A model generated the notes under the pieces. That model saw only the letters and a program-made list of their open reading frames with translations. It was not told the DNA's origin and did not search any database. 7,369 nt of DNA from Candidatus Methanoplasma sp. (GTDB taxonomy: Archaea; Thermoplasmatota; Thermoplasmata; Methanomassiliicoccales; Methanomethylophilaceae). The position numbers and the translations under genes are program-made. Where the stretch lies: positions 1 to 7,369 of the forward strand of contig JAISVN010000165.1 in assembly GCA_031271555.1 (NCBI GenBank), written 5' to 3'. Shown here piece by piece: positions 1-6,411 of the stretch (position 1 is the stretch's first letter; each line of letters starts with the position of its first letter).

Positions 1-982
1 AATCTACCTCGGCATCCCCAAATTTTCCTGAGTGCACGGAATAGCCTCTCCTTAGCAGTTCAAGATACACCATGTTCTCTATTGAACGGCCTATATCTCT
101 GGAATACTCCCCGATCGCGGCATTTCTCATGCCGAGGTCTGTACAATAGTATTTTGACGGCGTTGTCAGTATCATCTTCCCCCGCAGGTCATAACGTTTT
201 GCCTGATAGAACATCAGGGATCCGCTTATCATCTGCAAGTAGACATCGGCTGTCTTGTTGTCTATCCTGAGCTGTTTGGATATGGAATTTCCGGATATGG
301 GGTTTCCTATCTCTGAGAACAGATACTCGGATATCCTTTCCAGTATAACGACGTCAGTAAGTTTTTTTCTGAAAGAGATATCCTTTATCATTATATCCGA
401 ACGTATTGAACCTACAATCTCAAAAGCGTCGTCTTTCGGCATATCTTTTCTTAGTATAGGCATGGATCCCACCGACAGATAATCGCGGAAAGCGCTTTCA
501 TCATCGGTCAGACCGTTGAGCTCTTTGAATTCCTTGAATGAAAGAGGCAGTATGTTAATAGGCACAGACCTCCCCGTCAGATAGGTAGACAGCTCTGTAG
601 AGAGCATGTATGCATTGGACCCTGTCAGATAGATGTCGGAATCGGAGTCTGTGATCATTGAATCTATTACCCTCTCCCATCCTTGAACGTTCTGTATCTC
701 ATCCAAAAGAAGATACGACCTCTCCTTTGAAGATCTGGACATCAAATACTCATACAGAGAATTCTCATCAAGCAGATGCCTGTTCGTCTTAGAATCCATA
801 TTGAGGAGGATTATATTCTCCTCTTTTACGCCGTCCTCTTTGAGCCTCTCGGCATACTGTCTGAGGAGTGTTGATTTTCCGCACCGCCTCATGCCGGTGA
901 TTACTTTTACCAGATCTGTCCGGTCCTTGTACCTCGCAAGTTTTTCAAGGTAGTCTCGGCGGAGGACTGTATCTTTTGGCAT
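1..982 (-). CDS. AAA_14/DUF4143-family ATPase, C-terminus cut off by window edge
   Basis: The reading frame stays open from the ATG at 982 to the left edge, giving the first 327 residues. A Walker A motif GMRRCGKS lies at about residues 30-37, followed by TLL. Walker B LLLDEIQ is at 91-97 and a sensor-like YLTGSN at 118-123. The stretch LTGRSVPINILPLSFKEF that follows is typical of this group. The last residues, around GDAEVDF, look like the start of a PD-(D/E)XK nuclease-like core, so a few dozen more residues should lie outside the window. The family is a P-loop ATPase with a DUF4143 tail, very common in gut archaea and bacteria; its substrate is not known, and roles in defence or selfish DNA are only suspected. 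It lies downstream of the rib operon on the same strand but has its own palindrome-rich promoter. The family call is strong; the function is open. Confidence 0.9.
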   Translation of the reverse strand, partial: MPKDTVLRRDYLEKLARYKDRTDLVKVITGMRRCGKSTLLRQYAERLKEDGVKEENIILLNMDSKTNRHLLDENSLYEYLMSRSSKERSYLLLDEIQNVQGWERVIDSMITDSDSDIYLTGSNAYMLSTELSTYLTGRSVPINILPLSFKEFKELNGLTDDESAFRDYLSVGSMPILRKDMPKDDAFEIVGSIRSDIMIKDISFRKKLTDVVILERISEYLFSEIGNPISGNSISKQLRIDNKTADVYLQMISGSLMFYQAKRYDLRGKMILTTPSKYYCTDLGMRNAAIGEYSRDIGRSIENMVYLELLRRGYSVHSGKFGDAEVD

Positions 983-995
983 GATATCCGATATC
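983..995. promoter_or_regulatory. GATATC-C-GATATC dyad touching the ATPase start codon
   Basis: Two GATATC hexamers, each itself palindromic, are separated by one base and end directly against the minus-strand ATG at 982. The dyad could be a repressor site or a small RNA hairpin beside the start codon. GATATC is a short motif, so chance is possible. Confidence 0.35.
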
Positions 996-1014
996 ACGCA
1001 CCTGAATAAAAATG

Positions 1015-1032
1015 TTAGGAATTATTTCCTAA
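1015..1032. promoter_or_regulatory. Palindromic operator-like site 1 (TTAGGAA-N4-TTCCTAA)
   Basis: This is a perfect 7-bp inverted repeat around the spacer TTAT. It lies between the A/T-rich TATA region (about 1033-1053) and the minus-strand ATPase start at 982, roughly where transcription should begin. A protein bound here would block initiation. It matches the site at 1054-1071 in both arms and spacer length. It could also fold as a weak RNA hairpin. Confidence 0.65.
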
Positions 1033-1053
1033 AAATTTTTAAAATAAAAAATA
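1033..1053 (-). promoter_or_regulatory. Probable TATA region of the left ATPase gene
   Basis: A run made only of A and T between the two palindromes. Read on the minus strand it contains TTTTTTATTTTAAAAAT. An archaeal TATA box here would place transcription start near 1010-1015, about 30 bases before the ATG at 982. The exact box cannot be fixed because the whole segment is A/T. Confidence 0.5.
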
Positions 1054-1071
1054 TTAGGAAATGATTCCTAA
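1046..1071 (-). terminator. Possible terminator of the rib operon
   Basis: Downstream of the ribH stop, the minus strand has a 7-bp stem with a 4-base loop (1071-1054), then AT and six T (1051-1046). Archaeal termination often needs only a T run. The stem is A/T-rich and weak, and the same bases may be an operator for the next gene. Confidence 0.4.
1054..1071. promoter_or_regulatory. Palindromic operator-like site 2 (TTAGGAA-N4-TTCCTAA)
   Basis: Second copy of the 18-bp palindrome, with spacer ATGA. Its centre is 39 bp from that of the first copy, so the pair brackets the TATA region. On the minus strand it is followed by ATATTTTTT, so as RNA it could also be the end signal of the rib operon, whose last gene stops at 1096. 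Operator and terminator roles are not exclusive. Confidence 0.65.
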
Positions 1072-1095
1072 GTTTTGAATCATTGTTTTTATCCT

Positions 1096-1512
1096 TCAGA
1101 CCTTCTCAAGCCTTTTGAGCATCTTCACGGCTGCATCGACGACATCCCTTCCCTTCTCGATGCGGTCCATTGCCTGAAGCTGCGTCATGTCCGGTCCTGT
1201 TATGCCGAATGCCACGGGTTTGTTGTATTCGAGCTGCAGATCGGCCACAAGCCTCGATGCCTGCGCTATCACGATCTCGTCGTGCTTGGTCTCTCCCTTT
1301 ATGACCGCGCCCAGCGTTATCACCGCGTCGACATCCGTCTTCTCCAGCAGCGCTTTGACCGCCAGCGGTATCTCGTAGACTCCGGGGACCATTATTGTCT
1401 TGACTATGTCCACTCCAAGGAACTCCGCTTCCGCCTTTGCCCTCTCTATCATCATGGACGTCACATCGAAGTTGAACTCCGCTGCCACCATCCCCAATTT
1501 GTATGCTTTCAT
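1096..1512 (-). CDS. ribH: 6,7-dimethyl-8-ribityllumazine synthase
   Basis: Lumazine synthase condenses 5-amino-6-ribitylaminouracil with 3,4-dihydroxy-2-butanone 4-phosphate, the step before riboflavin synthase; it normally assembles into pentamers or larger cytoplasmic shells. The 138 residues are the usual size. Family signatures in order are EFN at 12-14, VPGVYEIPL at 42-50, GAVIKGETKHDE at 68-79 (H77 in the position of the conserved catalytic histidine) and GITGPDMTQLQA at 103-114. The ATG is supported by a strong Shine-Dalgarno, GAGGTGAT, that overlaps the ribC stop and sits six bases upstream. It is the last gene of the four-gene operon, with 4 bases between it and ribC. Function is firm. 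Confidence 0.96.
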   Translation of the reverse strand: MKAYKLGMVAAEFNFDVTSMMIERAKAEAEFLGVDIVKTIMVPGVYEIPLAVKALLEKTDVDAVITLGAVIKGETKHDEIVIAQASRLVADLQLEYNKPVAFGITGPDMTQLQAMDRIEKGRDVVDAAVKMLKRLEKV

Positions 1513-1516
1513 TCAA

Positions 1517-2412
<896 letters not shown>

Positions 2413-2415
2413 GAT

Positions 2416-3156
2416 TCACACATCCATTCCGGTCTCTTCCAGGAACTTATCCCACGCTTCGACTATCTGCTCTCCGGTAACGAACTGCATTCCGTTCTTT
2501 TTGGAATATTCTATCACCGCCTCCTTCGAGTTGGCGATCCCGTTCCCGCCCAGCATCTCGCATATCGTCGCCGATGGTCTGACGCCGGCCATATACATCA
2601 ATGCTGTGCACAGTTCAGTATGGCCGTGCCTTGTCTTAAGGAGTTTTGATGTTGTATTCAGAAGATGCACATGCCCCGGGGCCCTGAAGTGCTCTCCCAG
2701 TTCCTTTATCTTATTATCTGCCGGCTCATCGCTGAATATTGTCTTCACATACTCGTTTATTGTGAGCGCACGGTCGGAATCCGTTATCCCTGTGTACGTT
2801 CTCCTGTGGTTTATTGTGATCCCGAAAGACGACTTCGTATTATCGTACGGGATATCATTGGGGGCCATGAGCCCCAGGAGAGGATAGGAATCCCTGTTGT
2901 TCCAAAAGACGTCGGACAGGAAGGGCAGGCCCAATTCCTTGGCCGTTCTGTTCGGGGTCGTTGTGCATACCAGGCCGCCTGCGTCGTTCCTCATCCGCTT
3001 AAGCACATCGGCGGTAACGAACTCGGAGGCTATCGTCATGTCCGTTTCCCTCTCCCTGTCATCGAAATCATAGACAAGGACGATCTTTCCTGCTCTGATA
3101 TCCTCCAATGCTTTGCTCAGATTGTTTTCAGGAGTATCATGTTTGCTCATTGTCAT
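2416..3156 (-). CDS. ribB: 3,4-dihydroxy-2-butanone 4-phosphate synthase
   Basis: Converts ribulose 5-phosphate to 3,4-dihydroxy-2-butanone 4-phosphate and formate, supplying the four-carbon unit for lumazine. Numbered from the ATG at 3156 (246 residues), the acidic metal/substrate loop is DDRERETDM at 32-40, followed by GLVCTTT, a conserved SFGITINHRRTYTGI segment, FRAPGH at 157-162 and HGHTE at 177-181. It is monofunctional, with no fused GTP cyclohydrolase domain, as expected in archaea. The frame also offers GTG at 3174 and ATG at 3150. The A/T-rich promoter at about 3180-3202 favours 3156 or 3150 with almost no leader. It is the first gene of the rib operon and diverges from the sugar isomerase gene. 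Confidence 0.95.
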   Translation of the reverse strand: MTMSKHDTPENNLSKALEDIRAGKIVLVYDFDDRERETDMTIASEFVTADVLKRMRNDAGGLVCTTTPNRTAKELGLPFLSDVFWNNRDSYPLLGLMAPNDIPYDNTKSSFGITINHRRTYTGITDSDRALTINEYVKTIFSDEPADNKIKELGEHFRAPGHVHLLNTTSKLLKTRHGHTELCTALMYMAGVRPSATICEMLGGNGIANSKEAVIEYSKKNGMQFVTGEQIVEAWDKFLEETGMDV

Positions 3157-3165
3157 TGCGGATTG

Positions 3166-3202
3166 TACTACCACTACTAAATAATTTGTAAAAAATAATT
3201 AT
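3166..3202 (-). promoter_or_regulatory. rib operon promoter with a TACTA direct repeat
   Basis: On the minus strand, A/T-rich boxes lie at about 3180-3202 (ATAATTATTT and AATTATTTA), about 25 to 45 bases before the candidate ATG codons. Just downstream, the plus strand reads TACTACCACTACTA (3166-3179), a pentamer TACTA repeated at a 9-bp distance. It lies between TATA and start, where a repressor would act. Archaeal rib genes can be controlled by the regulator-kinase RbkR; I do not claim a match to its motif. Confidence 0.4.
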
Positions 3203-3214
3203 ATGGTAGATTCA

Positions 3215-3235
3215 CGAAAGCCCTTATTTTTATAT
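3215..3235 (+). promoter_or_regulatory. Promoter of the sugar isomerase gene (BRE plus TATA)
   Basis: CGAAAG at 3215-3220 resembles a TFB-recognition element and is followed by TTATTTTTATAT at 3224-3235. Transcription would then begin near 3255-3260. This excludes the upstream in-frame ATG at 3203 and favours a start at 3269 or 3296. Confidence 0.55.
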
Positions 3236-3295
3236 TCAAATCGGTTAGGGAGACTGAGGTCATATAGTTTGAAACAAAAGGTCTCCAATTCTGTC

Positions 3296-4288
3296 ATGTA
3301 TAAACAGGTCAACAGCCTGCCCGAACAGATAGAAGAGGCATTGAACGCCGTCCTGCCCGCTCTGCATCCATCCAATAACGTTTGCATATTCGGCATGGGA
3401 GCCTCGGCATTGGCCGGAGAGGTCGTTTCCGACTATGCGGACGGCTCGGACCAGAACCCCATCGGGGTCGTGAGGGGCATAGAGCTTCCTGGATGGGTCG
3501 ACCGTGAGACCACGGTCATATTCGTAAGCTATTCAGGCAACACGAAGGAGGTCCTGATAGCATATGACGAGGCGAACTACAGAGGCTGCAGGATAATATG
3601 CATAACGACCGGGGGTGAGCTTATGCAGAAATGCATATCAAACAAGAACATCCTGGTCAGATTGCCTAGAGGGTTGCAGTCCAGAAGCGCTTTCGGGTAT
3701 CTTCTTGGGTATCTTTCAAGCGTCCTTGAGAAGATGGAGGTCTGCGATGCTGCGACAGCATTGCGCGATGTGCTCCCGACCCTGAAGAAACACAGGGACT
3801 CACTCCTGTCCGGCAAGAACACACTTGTGGATGACATAGCCAAGATGCTCATGCATAAGATACCGGTAATATACAGTCTTGCGAACATGCGTTCCTCCGC
3901 AATAAGGTGGAAGACTCAGATAAACGAGAATTCCAAGTTCATATCCTTCTGCGGCTCGCTCCCGGAGTTCAACCACAATGAGATAGTGGGATGGACGGAT
4001 GATGCAAAGAACAAGATGTTCATGCCCGTGATACTCTATGACGATAACGCGTCCAACATAATAAAATGCATGACCGATACATCGATAGGCATCCTTGAGG
4101 ACAAGAAACTGGACATAGTATCATACCATGTCAGTGGAGCAAGCAATCTGGAAAAGAACCTCAAATGCATAATACTTGGTGATTTCGTATCGATCCGCCT
4201 TGCACATCTCAGGGAAACGGACCCCGTTGCCGACATTCCTGTAAAAGAGGTCAACGAACTCGTCGTTGTTGACGAATCGGAACTATGA
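3296..4288 (+). CDS. Bifunctional phosphoglucose/phosphomannose isomerase
   Basis: A SIS-domain sugar isomerase that interconverts fructose 6-phosphate with glucose 6-phosphate and mannose 6-phosphate, feeding gluconeogenesis and mannose-containing glycans. From the ATG at 3296 there are 330 residues. GMGASA is at 33-38, SYSGNT at 78-83 and TTGG at 104-107 (phosphate-binding loops of the SIS fold), PRGLQSR at 124-130, QINENSK, and PEFNHNEIVGW at 223-233, where E224 is the likely catalytic base. The C-terminal segment IRLAHLRETDPVADIPVKEVN is typical of the bifunctional family. An ATG at 3203 lies upstream of the predicted transcript start. A TTG at 3269 has GAGGT eight bases before it and is a real alternative. 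Transcribed away from the rib operon, with no evident metabolic link to it. Confidence 0.92.
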   Translation: MYKQVNSLPEQIEEALNAVLPALHPSNNVCIFGMGASALAGEVVSDYADGSDQNPIGVVRGIELPGWVDRETTVIFVSYSGNTKEVLIAYDEANYRGCRIICITTGGELMQKCISNKNILVRLPRGLQSRSAFGYLLGYLSSVLEKMEVCDAATALRDVLPTLKKHRDSLLSGKNTLVDDIAKMLMHKIPVIYSLANMRSSAIRWKTQINENSKFISFCGSLPEFNHNEIVGWTDDAKNKMFMPVILYDDNASNIIKCMTDTSIGILEDKKLDIVSYHVSGASNLEKNLKCIILGDFVSIRLAHLRETDPVADIPVKEVNELVVVDESEL

Positions 4289-4366
4289 ATCCTGAGACCG
4301 CCGGCGGACATATCCCGTACATCATTGCAATATCTCCGGCCTCGTTCTAAAAGTTATGTTCCTAAA

Positions 4367-4385
4367 AATGTATTCTTTCAACATT
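4367..4385. promoter_or_regulatory. Operator-like dyad 1, AATGTA-N7-AACATT
   Basis: First of three 19-bp dyads of the form AATGTW-N7-AACATT in the promoter of the downstream ATPase gene. Here the spacer is TTCTTTC. It lies about 60 bases upstream of the TATA-like box. Confidence 0.55.
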
Positions 4386-4399
4386 AATTGGAACCAAAT

Positions 4400-4418
4400 A
4401 ATGTATTGAAGTAACATT
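4400..4418. promoter_or_regulatory. Operator-like dyad 2, AATGTA-N7-AACATT
   Basis: Second copy, spacer TTGAAGT, same arms and length as copy 1, with centres 33 bp apart (about three helical turns). It lies about 20 bases upstream of the TATA box. An extra half-site, GTAACAT, follows at 4423-4429, repeating the GTAACAT at 4411-4417. Confidence 0.6.
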
Positions 4419-4438
4419 TTTTGTAACATAACTGGAGA

Positions 4439-4452
4439 ATTATTTAAATTAA
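4439..4452 (+). promoter_or_regulatory. TATA-like box of the second ATPase gene
   Basis: ATTATTTAAATTAA is the best TATA candidate before the GTG at 4502. Transcription should begin around 4470, leaving a leader of about 30 bases that contains the third dyad. No Shine-Dalgarno motif is visible. Confidence 0.5.
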
Positions 4453-4480
4453 ACAAACAAACCTGAGATATGTTCTAATA

Positions 4481-4499
4481 AATGTTTCACGATAACATT
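4481..4499. promoter_or_regulatory. Operator-like dyad 3, AATGTT-N7-AACATT, next to the start codon
   Basis: Third copy, spacer TCACGAT. The arms extend to 7 bp (AAATGTT/AACATTT, 4480-4500), and the dyad ends two bases before the GTG start at 4502. Bound protein would sit over the leader. As RNA, a small hairpin would form against the start codon. Confidence 0.6.
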
Positions 4500-4501
4500 T
4501 T

Positions 4502-5830
4502 GTGGAACGTAAGATTCATGAAATCCTGAAAGAGTGGAAGAGATCGCCTACCCGAAAGCCTTTGATCGTCAAAGGGGCCAGGCAGGTCGGCAAGACATAC
4601 TCTGTTTTGATGTTCGGGAAGAAAGAATACAAGAACACGGCGTATCTCAATCTTGAATCTTCTTCCAGCTCCCGAAAGATCTTCGAAGGCGATCTTGATG
4701 CGAAGAGGATAATAGACGGCATATCTTCTGCAACAGGAGAATCCGTATCTGAAGAGGACACGCTCATCGTTTTTGATGAGGTACAGAGGTCCGAGCGCGC
4801 CCTGACATCTCTGAAATACCTTCAGGAAAATGCTCCTGAATATCACGTAATAGCTACCGGCAGCCTTTTGGGCATGACGCTTAACCGGAATGAATATTCA
4901 TTTCCTGTCGGTAAAGTCGATATCGTATCCATGAATCCTATGGATATGGAAGAGTTCCTATGGGCCACGGGTAACAGAAAGCTTTCAGAGATGATATCGG
5001 CATCATTTGACGAAAGACGTCCTATGCCGCTTCACGAGAAAGCGATGGAGGCCTACAGAACATATCTTGCCATCGGCGGTATGCCGGAGGCTGTATCGGA
5101 ATTCATAAGGACGGGCGATCACGACCTTTTGGCTTCTGTGCAGAACAAACTCAGCAGCTCTTATCTGGCAGATATGGCAAAATATACAATGCCGTCCGAG
5201 ACCATGCGCACAATCGATGTGTGGGGGAGCATACCTTCGCAACTTGCGAGGGAGAATAAGAAATTCCAATACAGTTCCATAAGGCACGGGGGCCGCTCCA
5301 GAGATTATTGGGGGTCGGTGACTTGGCTTGAGTCGGCAGGAGTGGTGAATGTGTGCAGAAGAGTAACAGATGGGAAGCTTCCTCTGGGAATCTATGAAGA
5401 CCCCAACTCATTCAAACTGTATATGTCCGATACGGGACTTCTCTCCTCGAGATATGGTATCCCTTTGGAGCGCATACTGCATTCTGATGTTTCCGGCGAA
5501 TTGAGAGGTGCCATGGCAGAGAATTATGTCATGCAGTCTTTGGTATCCAATGGCATACGTCCGTATTACTGGTCATCTCCCGGAAAAGCGGAATTGGATT
5601 TTGTTTTTCAGGATCAGTCGGGTGATATAATACCTGTAGAGGTCAAATCGGCAGACAACACAAGATCAAAAAGCATGAGCGTCTTCATTTCGAAGTATGA
5701 TGTTCCTTACTCCATAAAGGTCTCACCAAAGAATATGGGCTTCGAGAATAATGTGTTGAGTGTTCCGCTGTATGCAGCATATTGTATAAGCAACCGAAAG
5801 CATACATCCATCCATAAAACAGAAGCCTAA
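4502..5830 (+). CDS. AAA_14/DUF4143-family ATPase with PD-(D/E)XK-like C-terminus
   Basis: A complete 442-residue protein. The N-terminal ATPase has Walker A GARQVGKT at 25-32, Walker B LIVFDEVQ at 88-95 with D92 and E93, and a sensor-like ATGS at 118-121. The middle part matches DUF4143 (VDIVSMNPMDMEEFLWA, the region near YLADMAKY, and LYMSDTGLLSSRYGI). The C-terminal part has MAENYVMQSL, ELD at 364-366 and EVK at 380-382, the spacing of a PD-(D/E)XK nuclease-like core. No membrane segment is seen. The start is GTG at 4502; an in-frame stop at 4493-4495 rules out anything longer. The N-terminus ERKIHEILKEWK is usual for this clade. It differs clearly from the ATPase at the left edge, so the two are not recent copies. 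The real role is unknown; the operator array suggests strong control. Confidence 0.92.
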   Translation: MERKIHEILKEWKRSPTRKPLIVKGARQVGKTYSVLMFGKKEYKNTAYLNLESSSSSRKIFEGDLDAKRIIDGISSATGESVSEEDTLIVFDEVQRSERALTSLKYLQENAPEYHVIATGSLLGMTLNRNEYSFPVGKVDIVSMNPMDMEEFLWATGNRKLSEMISASFDERRPMPLHEKAMEAYRTYLAIGGMPEAVSEFIRTGDHDLLASVQNKLSSSYLADMAKYTMPSETMRTIDVWGSIPSQLARENKKFQYSSIRHGGRSRDYWGSVTWLESAGVVNVCRRVTDGKLPLGIYEDPNSFKLYMSDTGLLSSRYGIPLERILHSDVSGELRGAMAENYVMQSLVSNGIRPYYWSSPGKAELDFVFQDQSGDIIPVEVKSADNTRSKSMSVFISKYDVPYSIKVSPKNMGFENNVLSVPLYAAYCISNRKHTSIHKTEA

Positions 5831-5833
5831 TAC

Positions 5834-5870
5834 GCAAAACAGACGCGAAAACCGTTATAGAGTGTTTTGC
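5834..5870 (+). promoter_or_regulatory. Promoter of mntA-like gene, flanked by GCAAAAC/GTTTTGC inverted repeat
   Basis: GCGAAAACC (5845-5853) followed by GTTATAG (5854-5860) looks like a BRE plus TATA, placing the transcript start near 5880 and making the ATG at 5884 almost leaderless. A perfect 7-bp inverted repeat, GCAAAAC at 5834-5840 and GTTTTGC at 5864-5870, flanks it. Confidence 0.4.
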
Positions 5871-5883
5871 AGATGTGTTATTT

Positions 5884-6198
5884 ATGGATGCTGCAACGAT
5901 CGGACGCAATCTTAGTTTCGAAGGGTTATGCGAAACAGTTGCACCTATCGCTGAAAAATATGGAGCAGACAGCATCTACCTCTTCGGTTCAAGGGCTCGC
6001 GGTGACAACACTGATGATAGCGATTATGATTTTTATGTAATCCTCGGACAGATCAAAGGTATGAAATTATGCGGGTTGTTCAGAGAACTAGAAGAAACGC
6101 TGGGAAGAGGTATAGATATTGTAACGGACGGTGCCAGGCTTGGTGACGATTTTTCACAAGAGATCTTCCGTGAAATGAGGCTCGTCTATGAATCATGA
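5884..6198 (+). CDS. mntA: MntA-type minimal nucleotidyltransferase (antitoxin-like)
   Basis: A 104-residue member of the MNT branch of the polymerase-beta nucleotidyltransferases. The signature GSx10DxD is complete: GSRARGD starts at 35, with D47 and D49 in SDYDF. A third acidic residue, D78 in GIDIVTD, completes the metal site, so the enzyme appears competent. In known MntA-HepT pairs, MntA adds AMP units to a tyrosine of the HEPN RNase HepT and silences it. The next gene begins 11 bases before this one ends, out of frame, and starts like HepT, which supports the assignment. A GTG at 5875 is an alternative start; the ATG at 5884 fits the promoter position better. Because the toxin gene is broken, this may now be an orphan antitoxin. 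Confidence 0.88.
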   Translation: MDAATIGRNLSFEGLCETVAPIAEKYGADSIYLFGSRARGDNTDDSDYDFYVILGQIKGMKLCGLFRELEETLGRGIDIVTDGARLGDDFSQEIFREMRLVYES

Positions 6199-6326
6199 TA
6201 TCGGCTATATTGAGTCGATCATCAGATATTGCGGGAATGTAGAAGAAGCCATGCAGCATCTGGGAAATAATAACGGGTGACTTACCCTCAGAAAGAAAGA
6301 TGCAAAGTTATTCTGAACAAGATTAA
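6188..6326 (+). pseudogene. Truncated hepT-like HEPN (DUF86) toxin remnant
   Basis: An ATG at 6188, inside the end of mntA, opens 30 codons, MNHDIGYIESIIRYCGNVEE and ten more residues, closed by TGA at 6278-6280. The segment resembles the N-terminus of HepT proteins (the first helix, MNxDIxYLExIIxYCxxIEEA). In the neighbouring frame from 6276, DLPSERKMQSYSEQD runs to TAA at 6324-6326 and resembles the next HepT segment (LSDRxxQ), which suggests a one-base frameshift followed by loss of the rest. Functional HepT is about 110-140 residues and needs a C-terminal Rx4-6H motif for RNA cleavage; nothing like it follows before glyA. An alternative is a real 30-residue peptide, less likely. Confidence in the HepT origin is moderate because the remnant is short. 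Confidence 0.65.
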
Positions 6327-6371
6327 ATCCGAATGAATCCGCAATGGTTCATAATTCCAATACGGAAGACA

Positions 6372-6380
6372 ACCTTTTTT
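6372..6380 (+). terminator. T-run terminator after the mntA-hepT remnant
   Basis: CC followed by six T (6375-6380) between the broken hepT and glyA, with no strong hairpin. A T run alone is enough for many archaeal genes. No clear TATA box for glyA could be picked out in 6327-6411. Confidence 0.35.
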
Positions 6381-6393
6381 ACTACCGCCACAT

Positions 6394-6402
6394 TGAGGGT
6401 AA
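6394..6402 (+). promoter_or_regulatory. Probable glyA ribosome binding region, also an inverted-repeat arm
   Basis: TGAGGGTAA contains GAGG, the best Shine-Dalgarno match before glyA. Its distance, 11 bases from GAGGGT to the ATG at 6412, is long, which favours 6412 over 6415. The same nine bases are the exact reverse complement of 6282-6290 (TTACCCTCA) in the hepT remnant. Confidence 0.4.
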
Positions 6403-6411
6403 CAGATACAT

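Noticed and set aside
1015..1071. CRISPR array or mobile-element ends
   Set aside because: There are only two repeats, each a self-contained palindrome with a 4-base centre, and no spacers, target duplication or transposase.
983..1095. FMN riboswitch or other structured leader near the rib genes
   Set aside because: The region is A/T-rich with only two short palindromes and lies at the downstream end of the operon; no riboswitch core was seen there or before ribB.
2665..3180. Plus-strand open frame of 171 codons opposite ribB
   Set aside because: Antisense to a well-supported ribB, with no start signal or domain.
4298..4307. GC palindrome CCGCCGGCGG ten bases after the isomerase stop, considered as a terminator
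   Set aside because: There is no room for a hairpin loop and no T run follows, so it does not fit an intrinsic terminator.
6327..6411. Continuation of HepT after 6326 in any forward frame
   Set aside because: Forward frames give no Rx4-6H motif or HEPN-like helix; the segment contains a T run and then the glyA start.
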